From Thermoplasmatota archaeon (GTDB taxonomy: Archaea > Thermoplasmatota > Thermoplasmata > Thermoplasmatales > GCA-001856825): a DNA stretch of 64,000 bases. The number at the start of each line of letters is the position of its first letter. Within the stretch, counting starts at the first letter, position 1. The stretch lies in the NCBI GenBank assembly GCA_023379555.1, contig JAMCQR010000037.1, forward strand, positions 1 through 64,000. The letters are read 5' to 3'. Shown in pieces: positions 27,344 to 37,757 of the stretch. The position numbers were made by a program, and so were the translations under genes. The notes beneath the pieces are model-generated. The model was not told the DNA's origin, did not search any database, and worked only from the letters and a program-made list of their open reading frames with translations.

Positions 27344-28717
27344 TTATTTAAAAGTAGTGTTTGGTACCTGCACACTCTCACCCCTGGTTCCAGTCCTGGA
27401 GTATTTTTTTATTGCAAAGTACAACAATGCTGATACAATTATGCTCACAAAATAGCTAATGTCTACCCCGCCAAGCATTCGGGAAAAGTATTGCGGATAG
27501 TATGTTGTGGTCACGGACCAGTTCATAATATTGAGACTCGGGATCCCTGGGTTCATGAAGGGTACTGAAACCATGAGTCCTGAGAGGTATGAGAACACTC
27601 CCGCGAATATAAAATTCCTATCAAATTTCAACTGGTAGTTCCTGAATACGAGGAAATCGACTATCAGTATGGCTACCCAGGGAGAAATCCAGTAGGCAAG
27701 TATTAGCAGGAAATCTTCAAAGAAGGAATAGAAGCCATTGTAAAATATTATTGAGAGAATAAGACCCACCACGGCCACAACACCCACGAATGTTGTTCTC
27801 TTCATCCTGATCCCTCCAACCAGGCCCGAAAGTGAGGAGGAATACAGGTTGAGGACGTTTGCTGAAATTCCCCCAAGGACGATTGCAAAGAGGGCGATTA
27901 CAGCATATCTACCAGAAATCAACTGGAGTGAGCCCATGGCTGAAAGTGTTGAATTCAGCAGTATGAAGGATATTGAAATTGCGACGATTTCCACGAATGT
28001 GGTGGAAATGAATGAACCTGAGAATACGTAGGAGAATAATTTCTTCTGACTAGTGTTCTCCGGGAGATATCTTGAATAATCTGAGGCATAGGGCCCCCAG
28101 CTCATGAGATAGCTATAGCTTATTGCCACCATGAACAGGAACGATAGGCCGATAGAAATATTGCCAGGGACAATGGTATCCATCTTCCCGGTGACTATGA
28201 TATATATAAAAATTATGAGGAATAGAATTCCCAGAATGTAGGACAGTATTTTTTCCAACCTATGAATGAAATCATGCCCGATGTAAGCGACAACGAAAAC
28301 AACTCCAACGAATATCAATAGAAGGAAAACGTAAGATACCCTGAAGATCAGATAAAGAGCCTCGACTGCAAGCACGTTGTTAATGATGAACCACCCTACA
28401 GTATTTGATAGATTGACGAGCCCGAAAGCTCTCATCACTTCGGCCCCCATTGAATTTGTCGTGCTCATCATTTGAGGATACCCTGTCCTGGGCCCCATGA
28501 TTGCAGACAATCCAACTATGGTGGCCCCGAGTATATTACCAATAATTATTGACAGCAGGGCGCTGGAAAAATTCATCCCAAGACTGAGAGGAATAAAGCC
28601 AAGTGCAAAGTCTGCAATTGTTAGATTTGCTGCAAACCAAAGATTGAATGAGGATCTGGAAGACCCCTTTCTCATTTCTGGAGTTATTTTTTCTATCCCT
28701 ACCGTCTCAACTGTCAC
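27344..28717 (-). CDS. NCS1-family nucleobase/cation symporter
   Basis: The 457-residue membrane protein has about 12 predicted helices. The NCS1 features are RSSFNLWFAANLTIADFALG near residue 21 and MGPRTGYPQM near 73. Substrates in the family are cytosine, uracil, purines, allantoin or related compounds. If it takes up pyrimidines, their breakdown would give beta-alanine for the nearby aminotransferase; this is speculation. The start is GTG 28717, about 27 nt after an AAATATATATAAC box, suggesting a leaderless transcript. Confidence 0.88.
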   Translation of the reverse strand: MTVETVGIEKITPEMRKGSSRSSFNLWFAANLTIADFALGFIPLSLGMNFSSALLSIIIGNILGATIVGLSAIMGPRTGYPQMMSTTNSMGAEVMRAFGLVNLSNTVGWFIINNVLAVEALYLIFRVSYVFLLLIFVGVVFVVAYIGHDFIHRLEKILSYILGILFLIIFIYIIVTGKMDTIVPGNISIGLSFLFMVAISYSYLMSWGPYASDYSRYLPENTSQKKLFSYVFSGSFISTTFVEIVAISISFILLNSTLSAMGSLQLISGRYAVIALFAIVLGGISANVLNLYSSSLSGLVGGIRMKRTTFVGVVAVVGLILSIIFYNGFYSFFEDFLLILAYWISPWVAILIVDFLVFRNYQLKFDRNFIFAGVFSYLSGLMVSVPFMNPGIPSLNIMNWSVTTTYYPQYFSRMLGGVDISYFVSIIVSALLYFAIKKYSRTGTRGESVQVPNTTFK

Positions 28718-28777
28718 TCCCGAACATGTGTTCAGGTTATATATATTTTAATCATGAAAGAAAATGTGACCAAGGGA

Positions 28778-29176
28778 TCATTCCCTGTACACGTACCAGA
28801 TCCCAGTAGCATAAGTGCATAATTTGCCTTCTGCGTCAAAGAGACTTATTTTAACGTATACAATTCTTTTTCCTTCCTTAATTACCTCTCCAACTGCCCT
28901 TACCAGACCTTTTTTGACTGGATTCAGGTAGCTGATGTTCAGGTTCGAGGTGACCTGATTTGTCTTGCAAAGACTGAAGACTGCAGTTCCGCCTGCAGTG
29001 TCGAGAAGCGTTGCGATGGCACCACCATTCATGAAATCCCCTGTCCGCATATGGTTCTCCTTTAAATCAAGCGAAGCCTCCGCGACCCCCGGGGAGACGA
29101 TCTTAACCTTCATACCAACGAATTTTATGAAAGGATCATTCTCAATCATACCTGAAAGCAAATCCCAATCTTCCAT
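28778..29176 (-). CDS. PaaI-type hotdog-fold thioesterase
   Basis: The 132-residue protein has the hotdog signature of the PaaI/YbgC group, NHMRTGDFMNGGAIATLLDT near residue 46, where the NGG corresponds to the usual HGG. It would hydrolyse acyl-CoA thioesters. It diverges from the methyltransferase gene and shares a symmetrical TATA-like box with it at 29197-29204, about 25 nt from its ATG. The substrate is unknown. Confidence 0.85.
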   Translation of the reverse strand: MEDWDLLSGMIENDPFIKFVGMKVKIVSPGVAEASLDLKENHMRTGDFMNGGAIATLLDTAGGTAVFSLCKTNQVTSNLNISYLNPVKKGLVRAVGEVIKEGKRIVYVKISLFDAEGKLCTYATGIWYVYRE

Positions 29177-29196
29177 AGACGATGCATAAAAAACAA

Positions 29197-29204
29197 TTAT
29201 ATAA
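29197..29204. promoter_or_regulatory. Single palindromic TATA box between divergent genes
   Basis: TTATATAA is a perfect palindrome lying about 25 nt from the thioesterase ATG (29176) and 15-25 nt from the methyltransferase start (29219). Only 42 nt separate the two start codons, so one box may serve both directions. Confidence 0.45.
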
Positions 29205-29218
29205 ACAGATTATGTCAG

Positions 29219-29809
29219 GTGTTGCAAAGGACATACTGGGACAAGGAATACAAGTTCAGGGGAAGACTCTGGAGAGGAGGCTCCAGGGAAACTGAGATAA
29301 TCACTTCCTTGATGGTCAGTGGATTGTCCCTGGATAATGGATGTGGTAACGGCAAGGATACGCCCAAGGCTGAAAACATCATAGGGAGTGACTTTTCCAG
29401 GAACGCACTGCGTCTCTATCCTCTTGAAACCAAGGTGCAGTCTGATATGAGGCACTTGCCATTCAAGGACGAAATCTTCTCAAATGTACTATTTCTACAT
29501 TCACTGGACCATCTTTTGGAAAGTGACAGGCTGATCGCGATGCGAGAGGCAAAAAGGGTCCTCAGACGGGACGGGAACATACTGATCAAGGCATTCACCG
29601 TCCGTGATTTCAGGTTTGGAAAAGGAATACTTGTGGAAAAAGACACATTCAGGAGGGGAAATGGAATAGTGACTCATTACTTCACAACAGACTATTTCAA
29701 CCAACTTGACTTTCTCAGAGTAAAAAAATTAAATTTAATAAATTATAATATTATTATAAACAGGAAAAATCTTCCCAGGGAGGAAGTTATTATATTATTG
29801 CAAAAATGA
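29219..29809 (+). CDS. Class I SAM-dependent methyltransferase
   Basis: The 196-residue protein has the SAM motif SLDNGCGNGKDTP near 37, an acidic loop IGSDFSRNAL, and DEIFSNVLFLHSLDHL near 82 (motif IV-like), followed by AKRVLRRDGNILIKAF. This arrangement matches small Trm9-like methyltransferases, but the substrate is not visible. The start is GTG 29219 with TTG 29222 as an alternative. The C-terminus is rich in Asn and Ile. It lies 90 nt before gyrB. Confidence 0.8.
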   Translation: MLQRTYWDKEYKFRGRLWRGGSRETEIITSLMVSGLSLDNGCGNGKDTPKAENIIGSDFSRNALRLYPLETKVQSDMRHLPFKDEIFSNVLFLHSLDHLLESDRLIAMREAKRVLRRDGNILIKAFTVRDFRFGKGILVEKDTFRRGNGIVTHYFTTDYFNQLDFLRVKKLNLINYNIIINRKNLPREEVIILLQK

Positions 29810-29850
29810 AAACGGGCAGCAAGTGTTGAATGTGCTCTTTGAGATTTATA

Positions 29851-29870
29851 CAAATATTCAGAAATATTTG
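29851..29870. promoter_or_regulatory. Perfect 8-bp inverted repeat upstream of gyrB (operator-like)
   Basis: CAAATATT-n4-AATATTTG is an exact inverted repeat with a 4-nt spacer. It ends 4 nt before the TTTATATAT box at 29875-29883 and so sits where a repressor, or a transcription-factor-B-region binding protein, could act on gyrBA. Confidence 0.5.
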
Positions 29871-29874
29871 AAAA

Positions 29875-29883
29875 TTTATATAT
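29875..29883 (+). promoter_or_regulatory. gyrB: TATA box of gyrBA
   Basis: TTTATATAT lies about 29-37 nt before ATG 29912, giving a very short leader. Confidence 0.5.
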
Positions 29884-29911
29884 GAAAAAACGTTAAGGAT
29901 TGAGTGAAAAA

Positions 29912-31837
29912 ATGGATGATTATTCAGCCAAGGATATAGTTGTTTTAGAGGGGCTGAAGGCCGTTAGGAAAAGACCCGCTATGTATATAGGGAGCACTGA
30001 TCAGCGTGGTCTTCACCAGCTTTTGTACGAAATAGTCGATAACAGCATTGACGAGTCAATGGCTGGCGTGTGCAAGAACATATACATTTCAGTCAGAGGA
30101 AGGAAGGTCACAGTGGAAGATGATGGAAGAGGTATACCAGTTGATGTGCATCCCAAATACAATAAGTCTGCCCTGGAGATTGTCCTTACTGAACTCCATT
30201 CTGGAGCCAAGTTTGAAAAGAAAGTCTACAAGGTTTCGGGAGGGCTTCATGGAGTTGGAATGCACGTTGTCAACGCTCTCTCATCAAAGTTCGAAATATT
30301 CGTGAAACGGGATGGGATGGTGTACTACCAGAGATATTCCAACGGAGAGAAACAGACTGAAGTGATCAAGGCAGGAGAGATTGTCGGGAACTCTGTGAAA
30401 TGGTTTGGGGAGGAGAGAGCTGATTTCCACATTGATAGTCCCACAGGTACGCTGACTATTTATGAACCGGATGAAACCATAATGGAGCCGGTCGATTATT
30501 CAGAGCAGATCATTACCGGAAGAATTGAGGAGCTCTCTTACCTCAACAAGGGGCTTACGCTGGTTCTTGACTGGAACGGGAAGATATCCAAGTATAATCA
30601 CGAAGGGGGGATAGCTGAACTCGTATCTACCATGAATTCAGGCAAGGTCACCCTTCACGACGACGTAATCTATAATAATATACAGACGGACTCGACAATG
30701 ATAGAATTTGCAATCCAGTACAACGAGTCTGTCGGGGAGAATCTACTGGCTTTCGTGAACAACATAAATACCAGGGAAGGAGGTACCCATGTATCTGGAT
30801 TCAGGGCAGCACTTACCAAGGTGATGAATGACGTCGCCAAAAAGGAGGAGATAATTGATTCTGATGATTATTTCACCGGAGAAGATGTCAGGGAAGGTCT
30901 CACGGCAGTAATCCACCTTAAAATGCACGAACCTCAATTCGAAGGGCAGACAAAGGAGAAACTGGGGAACAGCAACGTGAAGGGAATGGTTTTCAGCGCA
31001 GTTGCCGATTATCTGAAATTGTATTTTGAAGACCACCCAAAAGTTGCAGAAATTATTTCGAAGAAGGCCTTCCAAGCCGCTGAGGCCAGGGAGGCAGCAA
31101 GGAATGCCAGGGAAATGGTAAGGTCCAAGAACGCATTCGCAGCGACCCTGCCCGGCAAGCTTGCCGAATGCACTCTGGAAGACCCAGAAAAGACCGAGCT
31201 TTACATAGTCGAGGGTGACTCCGCCGCGGGACCCGCCAAACAGGGGAGAGACAGGTCATTTCAAGCTATCTTGCCGATCAGAGGAAAAATATTGAACGTT
31301 GAGAAGGCAGGATGGGATAAGATTCTCAAGAATGAGGAAATAAAAAACCTGTTTGCTGCAATAAACATGGGGCCAAATGATACTTATGATCCATCAAAGT
31401 TGAGATACGGGAAGATAATCATAATGACGGATGCGGATGTTGATGGAAGCCACATCAGGACCTTGATACTCACCCTCTTTTACAGGCATCTCAAAGATCT
31501 GGTAATAAATGGACACATCTACTTCTCTCAAGTTCCACTTTTCAGGATCCAGAAGGGTACTACTGTAAAGTATGTGTATTCTGAAAAGGCAAAGGAAGAA
31601 GCGGTGAAGCAATTCTCCAATCCAATTGTCCAGAGGTTCAAGGGACTGGGAGAGATGAATCCTGATCAGTTATGGGAAACAGCAATGAGTCCCGAGACCA
31701 GGAGACTTGTAAAGGTCACAATAGAAGATGCTAAGGAGGCAGACTATATTTTCACCCTTTTGATGGGTGAAGAGGTTGCACCCAGAAGAGAATTTATAAT
31801 AGCCCACGCCAGGGAAGCGCAGAACATCGATGTGTGA
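29912..31837 (+). CDS. gyrB: DNA gyrase subunit B
   Basis: ATPase subunit of the type IIA topoisomerase that introduces negative supercoils. The N-terminal GHKL ATPase domain has RKRPAMYIG near 20, [11 protein letters not shown] near 40 and GRGIP. The transducer domain follows, then the TOPRIM domain with [15 protein letters not shown] near 430 and [14 protein letters not shown] near 503, and ends in [22 protein letters not shown] 29912 is preferred; TTG 29900 has AAGGA directly adjacent and is less likely. It is co-transcribed with gyrA 5 nt downstream. Gyrase in archaea is limited to certain euryarchaeal groups and is of bacterial origin. Confidence 0.97.
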   Translation: MDDYSAKDIVVLEGLKAVRKRPAMYIGSTDQRGLHQLLYEIVDNSIDESMAGVCKNIYISVRGRKVTVEDDGRGIPVDVHPKYNKSALEIVLTELHSGAKFEKKVYKVSGGLHGVGMHVVNALSSKFEIFVKRDGMVYYQRYSNGEKQTEVIKAGEIVGNSVKWFGEERADFHIDSPTGTLTIYEPDETIMEPVDYSEQIITGRIEELSYLNKGLTLVLDWNGKISKYNHEGGIAELVSTMNSGKVTLHDDVIYNNIQTDSTMIEFAIQYNESVGENLLAFVNNINTREGGTHVSGFRAALTKVMNDVAKKEEIIDSDDYFTGEDVREGLTAVIHLKMHEPQFEGQTKEKLGNSNVKGMVFSAVADYLKLYFEDHPKVAEIISKKAFQAAEAREAARNAREMVRSKNAFAATLPGKLAECTLEDPEKTELYIVEGDSAAGPAKQGRDRSFQAILPIRGKILNVEKAGWDKILKNEEIKNLFAAINMGPNDTYDPSKLRYGKIIIMTDADVDGSHIRTLILTLFYRHLKDLVINGHIYFSQVPLFRIQKGTTVKYVYSEKAKEEAVKQFSNPIVQRFKGLGEMNPDQLWETAMSPETRRLVKVTIEDAKEADYIFTLLMGEEVAPRREFIIAHAREAQNIDV

Positions 31838-31842
31838 TTAAT

Positions 31843-34251
31843 ATGGTAGAAACCAGAGCAATTGAGAAAGAAATGAGATACTCATATCTTGATTACGCGA
31901 TGAGCGTGATCATGTCGAGGGCCATTCCAGACGTAAGGGATGGACTCAAACCTGTTCAAAGAAGAATACTGTATTCAATGTATGAAATGGGACTGACATT
32001 CGACAAACCTTTCAGGAAATCAGCCAGGATTGTCGGAGACGTGATGGGAAAATATCATCCCCACGGGGATCAGGCTATATATTCCGCACTCGTCAGAATG
32101 GCACAGGACTTTTCCATGCGGTATCCCCTAATTCAGGGGCAGGGGAATTTCGGATCAAGAGACGCTGATCCTCCCGGTGCACAGAGATACACAGAAGCGA
32201 GGCTCAGCAAAATTTCAAACGACGTCCTCACAGATATCGAATATGAGACAGTTGATTTTACGCCTAATTTCGATGGCACTCTGAAGGAACCACTATTCCT
32301 TCCGTCAAGAGTACCCAATATTATTCTCAACGGTACTTCCGGAATCGCGGTAGGGATGGCAACAAACATGCCTCCCCATAATCTTAACGAGGTGGTTGAT
32401 GGATTGATCCATCTCATCAAGCACAGGGATTCCACAGTAGAAGACATAATGAAATACGTACAGGGTCCTGATTTTCCCACAGGGTGTGTCATCCTAGGTA
32501 AGAATGGAATAATCGAGGCATACAAGACGGGAAGAGGAAAATTTGACATGAGGGCGAGAGCGGAAATAAAAAAGAACGAGATCATATTCAACGAAATCCC
32601 GTATGAGGTAAACAAGGCAGAGCTTATTTCCAAGATAGCGCAACTAGGAAAGGACGGAATAATAGACGGTCTTGTCAACATAAAAGATGAGAGCAACAAG
32701 GAAGGAATTAGGGTAGTTATCAAGGTCAGGGAGGGGGCAAATCCAGAATTGACCCTTAAGCAGGTATATGAGCATTCACAGATGCAGGTCTCATTCGGAA
32801 TAATTAACTTAGTTCTCATCGACGACGCACCCAAAACGGTTGGGCTCCTTGACATGATGAAGGAATTCCTGAAGCATCGCGAGATTGTAGTGAGAAGGAG
32901 GACAGAATTTTACCTCAAGAAGGTCAAGCAGCGTGAACATATTCTTGAGGGCCTGATCAGGGCGCTGGACAGTATAGACCTCACCATTAAAATAATTAGA
33001 AATGCCAGGGAAGTTAAGGATGCAAGGGAATCTTTGAAAGTGGAATTCTCTCTGGACGATGAGCAGGCCAATGCAATACTTGACACAAAGTTGCAGAAAC
33101 TCACCGGGATGGAGATGTCCGACCTGAAGAAGGAATTGGAAGAGATCAGGAAGAAGATACTGGAATACACAGAGCTGCTTGAAAATGAAGAGAAAAGATG
33201 GGAACTTGTCGCCGATGAACTGGAAGAGATAAAGGAGTTGTACGGAGATGCAAGGAGAACCGAGATTTCTGACAGCTACGTTGAAACGACCGAGGAGGAG
33301 CTGATTCCCCACGAAAATGACACGATAATTCTGACAGAAGACAACAGGTTGAACAGAATTGAGGCCGACACATTCTCCCCACAGCGGAGAGGGGGGAAGG
33401 GAGTGTTTGCAGGATCACCCGAAAGCGAGATGAGACAGTTGATATCCGTGGATTCTCACGACAGGATTTTCCTTTTCTCAAGTTCAGGGAAGGTCTATCA
33501 GATCAAGGCATACATGATACCAAAAGGGGAGAGGAGGTCCAGGGGAAAGCTTATTTCAGCAATTTTCGACAACATCCCGGATAAGGTTATATTCATCATG
33601 GGCGAGAGAGCTGCTGCCGACAAGAAGTATTTGCTCTTCGCGACCGAAAAGGGGAGGGTGAAGAAGACAGAAATTTCAGAATTTATGAACATAAGGTCAA
33701 ACGGCCTCATAGCCCTAAAGTTGCGGGAAGGGGATCTCCTAAAGGATGTTTTCATCACTGCAGGAAACGAAAGAATTGCAATGCTTTCAACGGACGGCAG
33801 GCTAGCACTGATAGAAGAATCAGAATTCCGTCCAATGGGAAGAAATACTTCAGGAGTGATTGGAATGAGATTCAAGGAGAACAACAGAGTATCATGCAAT
33901 TCAACAATATCCACCAACGAGATGCTCATCATCACTGAAAAGGGTCTCGGGAAAAGAGTTTCGGTCGAGGAATTCAGCATGCGCCACAGGGGAGCAAAAG
34001 GCATGAAGGCTCTAAAGGTGACTGAGAGAACTGGAAAGCCGGTTTACGTGACCTCCATTGAGCAGGATGATGAATTCCTTGCCATAACGAAGACCGGTAA
34101 AACGATTAGGGTCAAGGTTTCCACAGTTCCGGCAAAAGGAAGATATGCACAGGGTGTCAAGATAATCGATCTTGACGAAGGAGACTTCGTAGTTTCTGTC
34201 TCCAGGATCACGCAAGAAAATGTAAATGGATCAGACAGTCAACCGGATTGA
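31843..34251 (+). CDS. gyrA: DNA gyrase subunit A
   Basis: Breakage-reunion subunit of gyrase. The catalytic tyrosine lies in [10 protein letters not shown] near residue 116. The N-terminus has [16 protein letters not shown] and [10 protein letters not shown], and the C-terminal beta-pinwheel carries the gyrase-specific box QRRGGKG near 510, which separates it from topoisomerase IV. The length of 803 is normal. GTG 31834, overlapping the gyrB stop, is an alternative start. The 3' end overlaps the convergent mevalonate kinase gene by 13 nt. Confidence 0.97.
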   Translation: MVETRAIEKEMRYSYLDYAMSVIMSRAIPDVRDGLKPVQRRILYSMYEMGLTFDKPFRKSARIVGDVMGKYHPHGDQAIYSALVRMAQDFSMRYPLIQGQGNFGSRDADPPGAQRYTEARLSKISNDVLTDIEYETVDFTPNFDGTLKEPLFLPSRVPNIILNGTSGIAVGMATNMPPHNLNEVVDGLIHLIKHRDSTVEDIMKYVQGPDFPTGCVILGKNGIIEAYKTGRGKFDMRARAEIKKNEIIFNEIPYEVNKAELISKIAQLGKDGIIDGLVNIKDESNKEGIRVVIKVREGANPELTLKQVYEHSQMQVSFGIINLVLIDDAPKTVGLLDMMKEFLKHREIVVRRRTEFYLKKVKQREHILEGLIRALDSIDLTIKIIRNAREVKDARESLKVEFSLDDEQANAILDTKLQKLTGMEMSDLKKELEEIRKKILEYTELLENEEKRWELVADELEEIKELYGDARRTEISDSYVETTEEELIPHENDTIILTEDNRLNRIEADTFSPQRRGGKGVFAGSPESEMRQLISVDSHDRIFLFSSSGKVYQIKAYMIPKGERRSRGKLISAIFDNIPDKVIFIMGERAAADKKYLLFATEKGRVKKTEISEFMNIRSNGLIALKLREGDLLKDVFITAGNERIAMLSTDGRLALIEESEFRPMGRNTSGVIGMRFKENNRVSCNSTISTNEMLIITEKGLGKRVSVEEFSMRHRGAKGMKALKVTERTGKPVYVTSIEQDDEFLAITKTGKTIRVKVSTVPAKGRYAQGVKIIDLDEGDFVVSVSRITQENVNGSDSQPD

Positions 34252-35153
34252 GTCCCAAGATCCTGTGGCTCCTGTCTCTCCCTGAATATACCTACATTGG
34301 TGGTTGACGTCTCAAAGAACATCAAATTCATCTCCCTCAGTTTAGCTCTCAGCTTTTCCCTATCTTTTGGAAGTATTATTACTGCCCCGCCCCCTCCGGC
34401 TCCGGTCAGCTTGGCCCCATATCCGTAATCGCGTCCCAGTGAAACCACCTTCTCTATTGTCTCAGTTGAAATGCCAAAGATTTTCAGTTCAGAATGATTT
34501 TCATTCATCAATTCGCCAATCTTATCGAGATTCCCTCTAATCACTTCTCTCACCCCCTCTGATGTTATGTTTCCTATGCTTTCCATCACGTCCTTTGCCA
34601 ATTTTCCTCTCTCATAGAACTTCCTGACTTTTGCCACCTGCTCCCTGGTCGATCCCTTCGAGCCCGTGTATACTATGACCAGGTCTATGGCCTTTGCAGG
34701 AATGCTGGAAAAATTCCATTTTCTGGTATCCTTCTCCACCGTCCAGAGGGGAATCCCCCCGCTCCCATTGGTAAGCACATATCCTCCGGCCACGATTGTG
34801 GTGGTATCAATTGGGCTGCCACTTCCCTGGACTGAATATTCTATTTCAAAAGCTTCCCTGGCCAAACTCTCTTTATCGTAATTCCTCTCGTGATAGAGAA
34901 TTCCAGAAATGATCATGGATGACGTTCCCAACCCTGATCCAGAGGGCACCTGTGTCTCCACCTTAACTATAACATCCTTCAGGCCAAGATAATTAAGCGT
35001 CCTGTTCACAAATGTACTAAATTGAGCCCCATTTCTGCTAGGTATGACACTGATTCTTGCGAACAGGTCTACCGCTGCAGACAGTGCTGGGTAGCCATAT
35101 ACTACTGCATGCTCTCCGAACAGTATTATCTTATGGGGAGTATAAACAGCCAT
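34239..35153 (-). CDS. mvk: Mevalonate kinase (GHMP family)
   Basis: Phosphorylates mevalonate at C5, an early step of isoprenoid and archaeal lipid synthesis. The N-terminus [17 protein letters not shown] is the classic mevalonate kinase motif, the ATP loop is [11 protein letters not shown] near 90, the catalytic Asp is in GSPIDTTT near 135, and the C-terminal motif is [11 protein letters not shown] near 255. The length of 304 is normal. The ATG directly follows the stop of the ybjQ-like gene. Thermoplasma is known to use mevalonate 3-kinase instead, so this gene is of interest for pathway choice. Confidence 0.9.
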   Translation of the reverse strand: MAVYTPHKIILFGEHAVVYGYPALSAAVDLFARISVIPSRNGAQFSTFVNRTLNYLGLKDVIVKVETQVPSGSGLGTSSMIISGILYHERNYDKESLAREAFEIEYSVQGSGSPIDTTTIVAGGYVLTNGSGGIPLWTVEKDTRKWNFSSIPAKAIDLVIVYTGSKGSTREQVAKVRKFYERGKLAKDVMESIGNITSEGVREVIRGNLDKIGELMNENHSELKIFGISTETIEKVVSLGRDYGYGAKLTGAGGGGAVIILPKDREKLRAKLREMNLMFFETSTTNVGIFRERQEPQDLGTQSG

Positions 35154-35540
35154 TCATCTGAGGGCGACTGGTTGGGTCGGTGCGCTTTCCTTTTCAACTA
35201 CGACAGCAGTTCCGTAGGCCAGTATCTCTGACATTACCTGTCCTATTTCTGAAGAATCAAATCTGACCTCAATGACGGCATTTGCCCCAAGTGATTTAGC
35301 GTGCTGTTTCAGTCTTTCAAGAGCCTCGAATCTGCTCTGATCAAGCATCTGGGTGTATTCCTTTATCTCTCCGCCTGCTATTGTCCTGAGTGAGGCGACT
35401 ACGTTTCCTCCAATACCTCTTGACCTGACAATGAGACCCCACGTGAATCCCACTACGCTCGTGATTTTATACCCAGGAACGTATGGAGTACTCACAACAA
35501 CCATGTCTGGCGAGGACGAATTATAGTTTCCCGAGAACAT
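35154..35540 (-). CDS. YbjQ/UPF0145-family protein
   Basis: The 128-residue protein shows the family pattern: VVSTPYVPGYKITSVVGFTWG near residue 14, a helix (TQMLDQSRFEALERLKQHAKSL) and the conserved GANAVIEVRFDSSEI strand near 90. The family forms pentameric rings; a role in metal or stress response has been proposed but not shown. It precedes mevalonate kinase with no gap (stop adjoins ATG), so the two are co-transcribed. No link between their functions is evident. Confidence 0.88.
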   Translation of the reverse strand: MFSGNYNSSSPDMVVVSTPYVPGYKITSVVGFTWGLIVRSRGIGGNVVASLRTIAGGEIKEYTQMLDQSRFEALERLKQHAKSLGANAVIEVRFDSSEIGQVMSEILAYGTAVVVEKESAPTQPVALR

Positions 35541-35577
35541 AATGGGTAAGAAAAAACAAATATAAAAATATCAGTAT

Positions 35578-37203
35578 TCAGTCTTCTTCAGAGCCCGGGC
35601 TCTTTCCTGGTGGTTTCGGGCCTCCGCCAGCGGATGCTTTTGTTGCAATCACGTCGTCTATTCTCAGTATCATTACAGCAGCATCAGTTGCACTGTTGAT
35701 TGCCTGTTTGCCAACCCTTATGGGCTCTATGACTCCGAGGTCCACCATGTCTTCTGCCTTGCCTGTGAATACGTTGGCACCAAATGTTTTGTGCCCTTCG
35801 GAATGCTGCCTCTTCAGCGAAATCAAAATTCCAATTGCATCAAGTCCTGCATTTTCAGCAAGAGTCCTTGGGACTATTTCCATCGCCTCGGCATACTTCT
35901 CGATGGCAAGCTGTTCCCTTCCGCCAACAGTCGCACTGTATTCCTTCAGCTTAAGAGCGATCTCTGTTGCAGCTGCGCCCCCTCCAGGTACAATCTTCCC
36001 GTCTTCCAGTGCTGCAGCAACGACGTGCAGCGAGTCAACCAAGCTTCTCTCGATCTCATCGACCACGTGCTCAGTCCCTCCCCTGATCAGGACAGAGACT
36101 GCCTTCGGGTTCTTGCACCCTGTGACGAACGTAAGATGGTCTTCACCAATCTTTACCTCTTCTACCCTGTCAGAGTATCCAAGGTCTTGGGGACTGAGGT
36201 CATCTATATTCGTGATCATATTCCCGCCAACTGCTTTTGACAGTTTCTCTATATCGCTCTTCTTGACTCTTCTTGCTGCATATATCCCTTCCTTTGCAAG
36301 GAAGTGCATTGCAAGATCGTCTATTCCCTTCTGCGTGAGCACTACGTTGGCGCCGCTCGCTTTAATTTTATCCACCATTCCTTTTAGAATACCCTCTTCC
36401 TGTTTCTTGAATTTGCCGATAGCTTGAGGGTCCTCAATCCTTATTGAGGTATCAAATTCCGGCTTCTTGATCTCCAGGGCGAAATTCAGAAGTGCAATTT
36501 TCGCATTGTTGACAAATGTCGGCATGCCTGGGTGGACCCTCTCCTTGTCCACTATAATCCCCTGTATCAACACAGTATCCTCGATGGATCCTCCGTGCTT
36601 CTTTACGAGCTGGATGTCATCCATATCAACAATGACCTTCTGGCCCCTTTCCTGCTTGACCTGTGACACGGCCTTTACGGATATATCTGCAAGTTTGGCC
36701 TTGGATGTTGAAGCGCCTTTTGAATTCAGTGCCGTATTGGCAATCTTTGTCAAAAGAACGGCATCATTTCCAATAGGCGTAGATATGCTGCTCAACACTT
36801 CTTTTGCCTTTTCTGCTGCCATCCTGTATCCAGATGCTATCACTGTTGGATGGACGTTCTGATTCAGCAGATCCTCTGCTTTCCTCAACAGTTCTCCAGC
36901 AAGTACTGCTGCAGTTGTCGTTCCATCTCCAACTTCCTGATCCTGCGTCTTTGAAACCTCGACCATCATCTTGGCAGCGGGATGATCTATGTCCATCTCC
37001 TTCAGAATTGTGACACCGTCATTAGTTATCACAATGTCTCCAAGGGAATCAACCATCATCTTATCCATTCCTCTTGGGCCAAGTGTCGTCTTTACTGCAT
37101 CTGCAATTGCTTTAGCAGCATTAATGTTATTCTGCATCGCGTTCTTTCCTTGCTCTCTCTTTGATCCTTCCTTTAAAATAAATATCGGTTGTCCTGGCAT
37201 CAT
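35578..37203 (-). CDS. Thermosome subunit (group II chaperonin)
   Basis: ATP-dependent folding chamber subunit of 541 residues. Group II signatures are [16 protein letters not shown] near 43, [14 protein letters not shown] near 93 and [15 protein letters not shown] near 400. The C-terminus is [16 protein letters not shown] rather than a GGM repeat. A GTTTATATAG box at 37242-37250 lies about 40 nt before ATG, with GAGGTG 10 nt before it. Archaea often have two or more subunits; a second is not in this window. Confidence 0.97.
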   Translation of the reverse strand: MMPGQPIFILKEGSKREQGKNAMQNNINAAKAIADAVKTTLGPRGMDKMMVDSLGDIVITNDGVTILKEMDIDHPAAKMMVEVSKTQDQEVGDGTTTAAVLAGELLRKAEDLLNQNVHPTVIASGYRMAAEKAKEVLSSISTPIGNDAVLLTKIANTALNSKGASTSKAKLADISVKAVSQVKQERGQKVIVDMDDIQLVKKHGGSIEDTVLIQGIIVDKERVHPGMPTFVNNAKIALLNFALEIKKPEFDTSIRIEDPQAIGKFKKQEEGILKGMVDKIKASGANVVLTQKGIDDLAMHFLAKEGIYAARRVKKSDIEKLSKAVGGNMITNIDDLSPQDLGYSDRVEEVKIGEDHLTFVTGCKNPKAVSVLIRGGTEHVVDEIERSLVDSLHVVAAALEDGKIVPGGGAAATEIALKLKEYSATVGGREQLAIEKYAEAMEIVPRTLAENAGLDAIGILISLKRQHSEGHKTFGANVFTGKAEDMVDLGVIEPIRVGKQAINSATDAAVMILRIDDVIATKASAGGGPKPPGKSPGSEED

Positions 37204-37241
37204 TGACCTTTAACACCTCGTTTTTCCTTATTTTATTCTTC

Positions 37242-37250
37242 TATATAAAC
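37242..37250 (-). promoter_or_regulatory. TATA box of the thermosome gene
   Basis: TTTATATAG on the minus strand is followed by a leader of roughly 15 nt that carries GAGGTG, 10 nt before ATG 37203. Confidence 0.5.
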
Positions 37251-37362
37251 ATATCCTTAGCCCTGACTTTTGCGAATACTAAAAGAACGTGGAAATATTG
37301 TATTCCTGAGCATATCTGAGATAATGGAAATTCAGATATACGAGCACCACATTAACCATAAA

Positions 37363-37436
37363 GCCACCGTAGCTCAGCCTGGTAGAGCAGCTGATTCGTA
37401 ATCAGCAGGTCGAGGGTCCAAATCCCTTCGGTGGCT
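37363..37436 (+). tRNA. tRNA-Thr (anticodon CGT)
   Basis: A 74-nt cloverleaf folds with acceptor GCCACCG/CGGTGGC, D stem GCTC/GAGC, anticodon stem GCTGA/TCAGC with loop TTCGTAA, and T stem GAGGG/CCCTT. It decodes ACG. CCA is not encoded. The T loop is TCCAAAT, so position 55 is C instead of the usual T. A run of T follows the 3' end and may end transcription. An AGATATAC box lies about 27 nt upstream. Confidence 0.93.
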
Positions 37437-37757
37437 TTTCCGCTATTTTCAATTGAGCCGTTAGGGTGTCCCGTACCCCGCCGTCTAATAGCGACATCCA
37501 TGCTCTCCTTTTGGTTTCTGGTACAGTTCGTTCGAGAGCATTTTAATGTCGCATGCAACAAGCTCGGGGGAGGATACATCGCTGGGCCATTTATTACTGG
37601 AGTTCAGACATTCCTCGGCACCAGGTTTCCATCACTTATCAAGTTCACACTCACTCCAGTAACCATGGTGCTGCCGTTAATCCGGTATGTCATTGAAACT
37701 GTCACCGTGAAGCGGACCAGGATAAACTGATTGTACTGCGTTCCTCACCCACCCTGC
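37437..37757. other. 320-nt region downstream of tRNA-Thr without a clear gene
   Basis: A 76-codon frame (ATG 37500 to stop 37730, plus strand) gives a hydrophobic, basic-tailed peptide (for example GPFITGVQTFLGTRFPS and PVTMVLPLIRYVIETVTV) that could be a small membrane protein or a gene remnant. There is no Shine-Dalgarno motif or TATA-like box at a good distance. The minus-strand frame crossing the tRNA gene is an artefact. No integrase, direct repeat of the tRNA end or att site was seen. Confidence 0.25.

Noticed and set aside
32133..32855. 240-codon open frame opposite gyrA
   Set aside because: Serine- and leucine-rich shadow of gyrA with no start signal or recognisable domain.
35696..36427. 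243-codon open frame on the plus strand opposite the thermosome gene
   Set aside because: It mirrors the codon structure of a strongly supported gene and has no family motif; long antisense frames are common opposite GC-balanced coding regions.
37352..37579. Minus-strand frame across tRNA-Thr (IWTLDLLITNQLLYQ...)
   Set aside because: This kind of peptide is a well-known artefact of translating tRNA genes in reverse.
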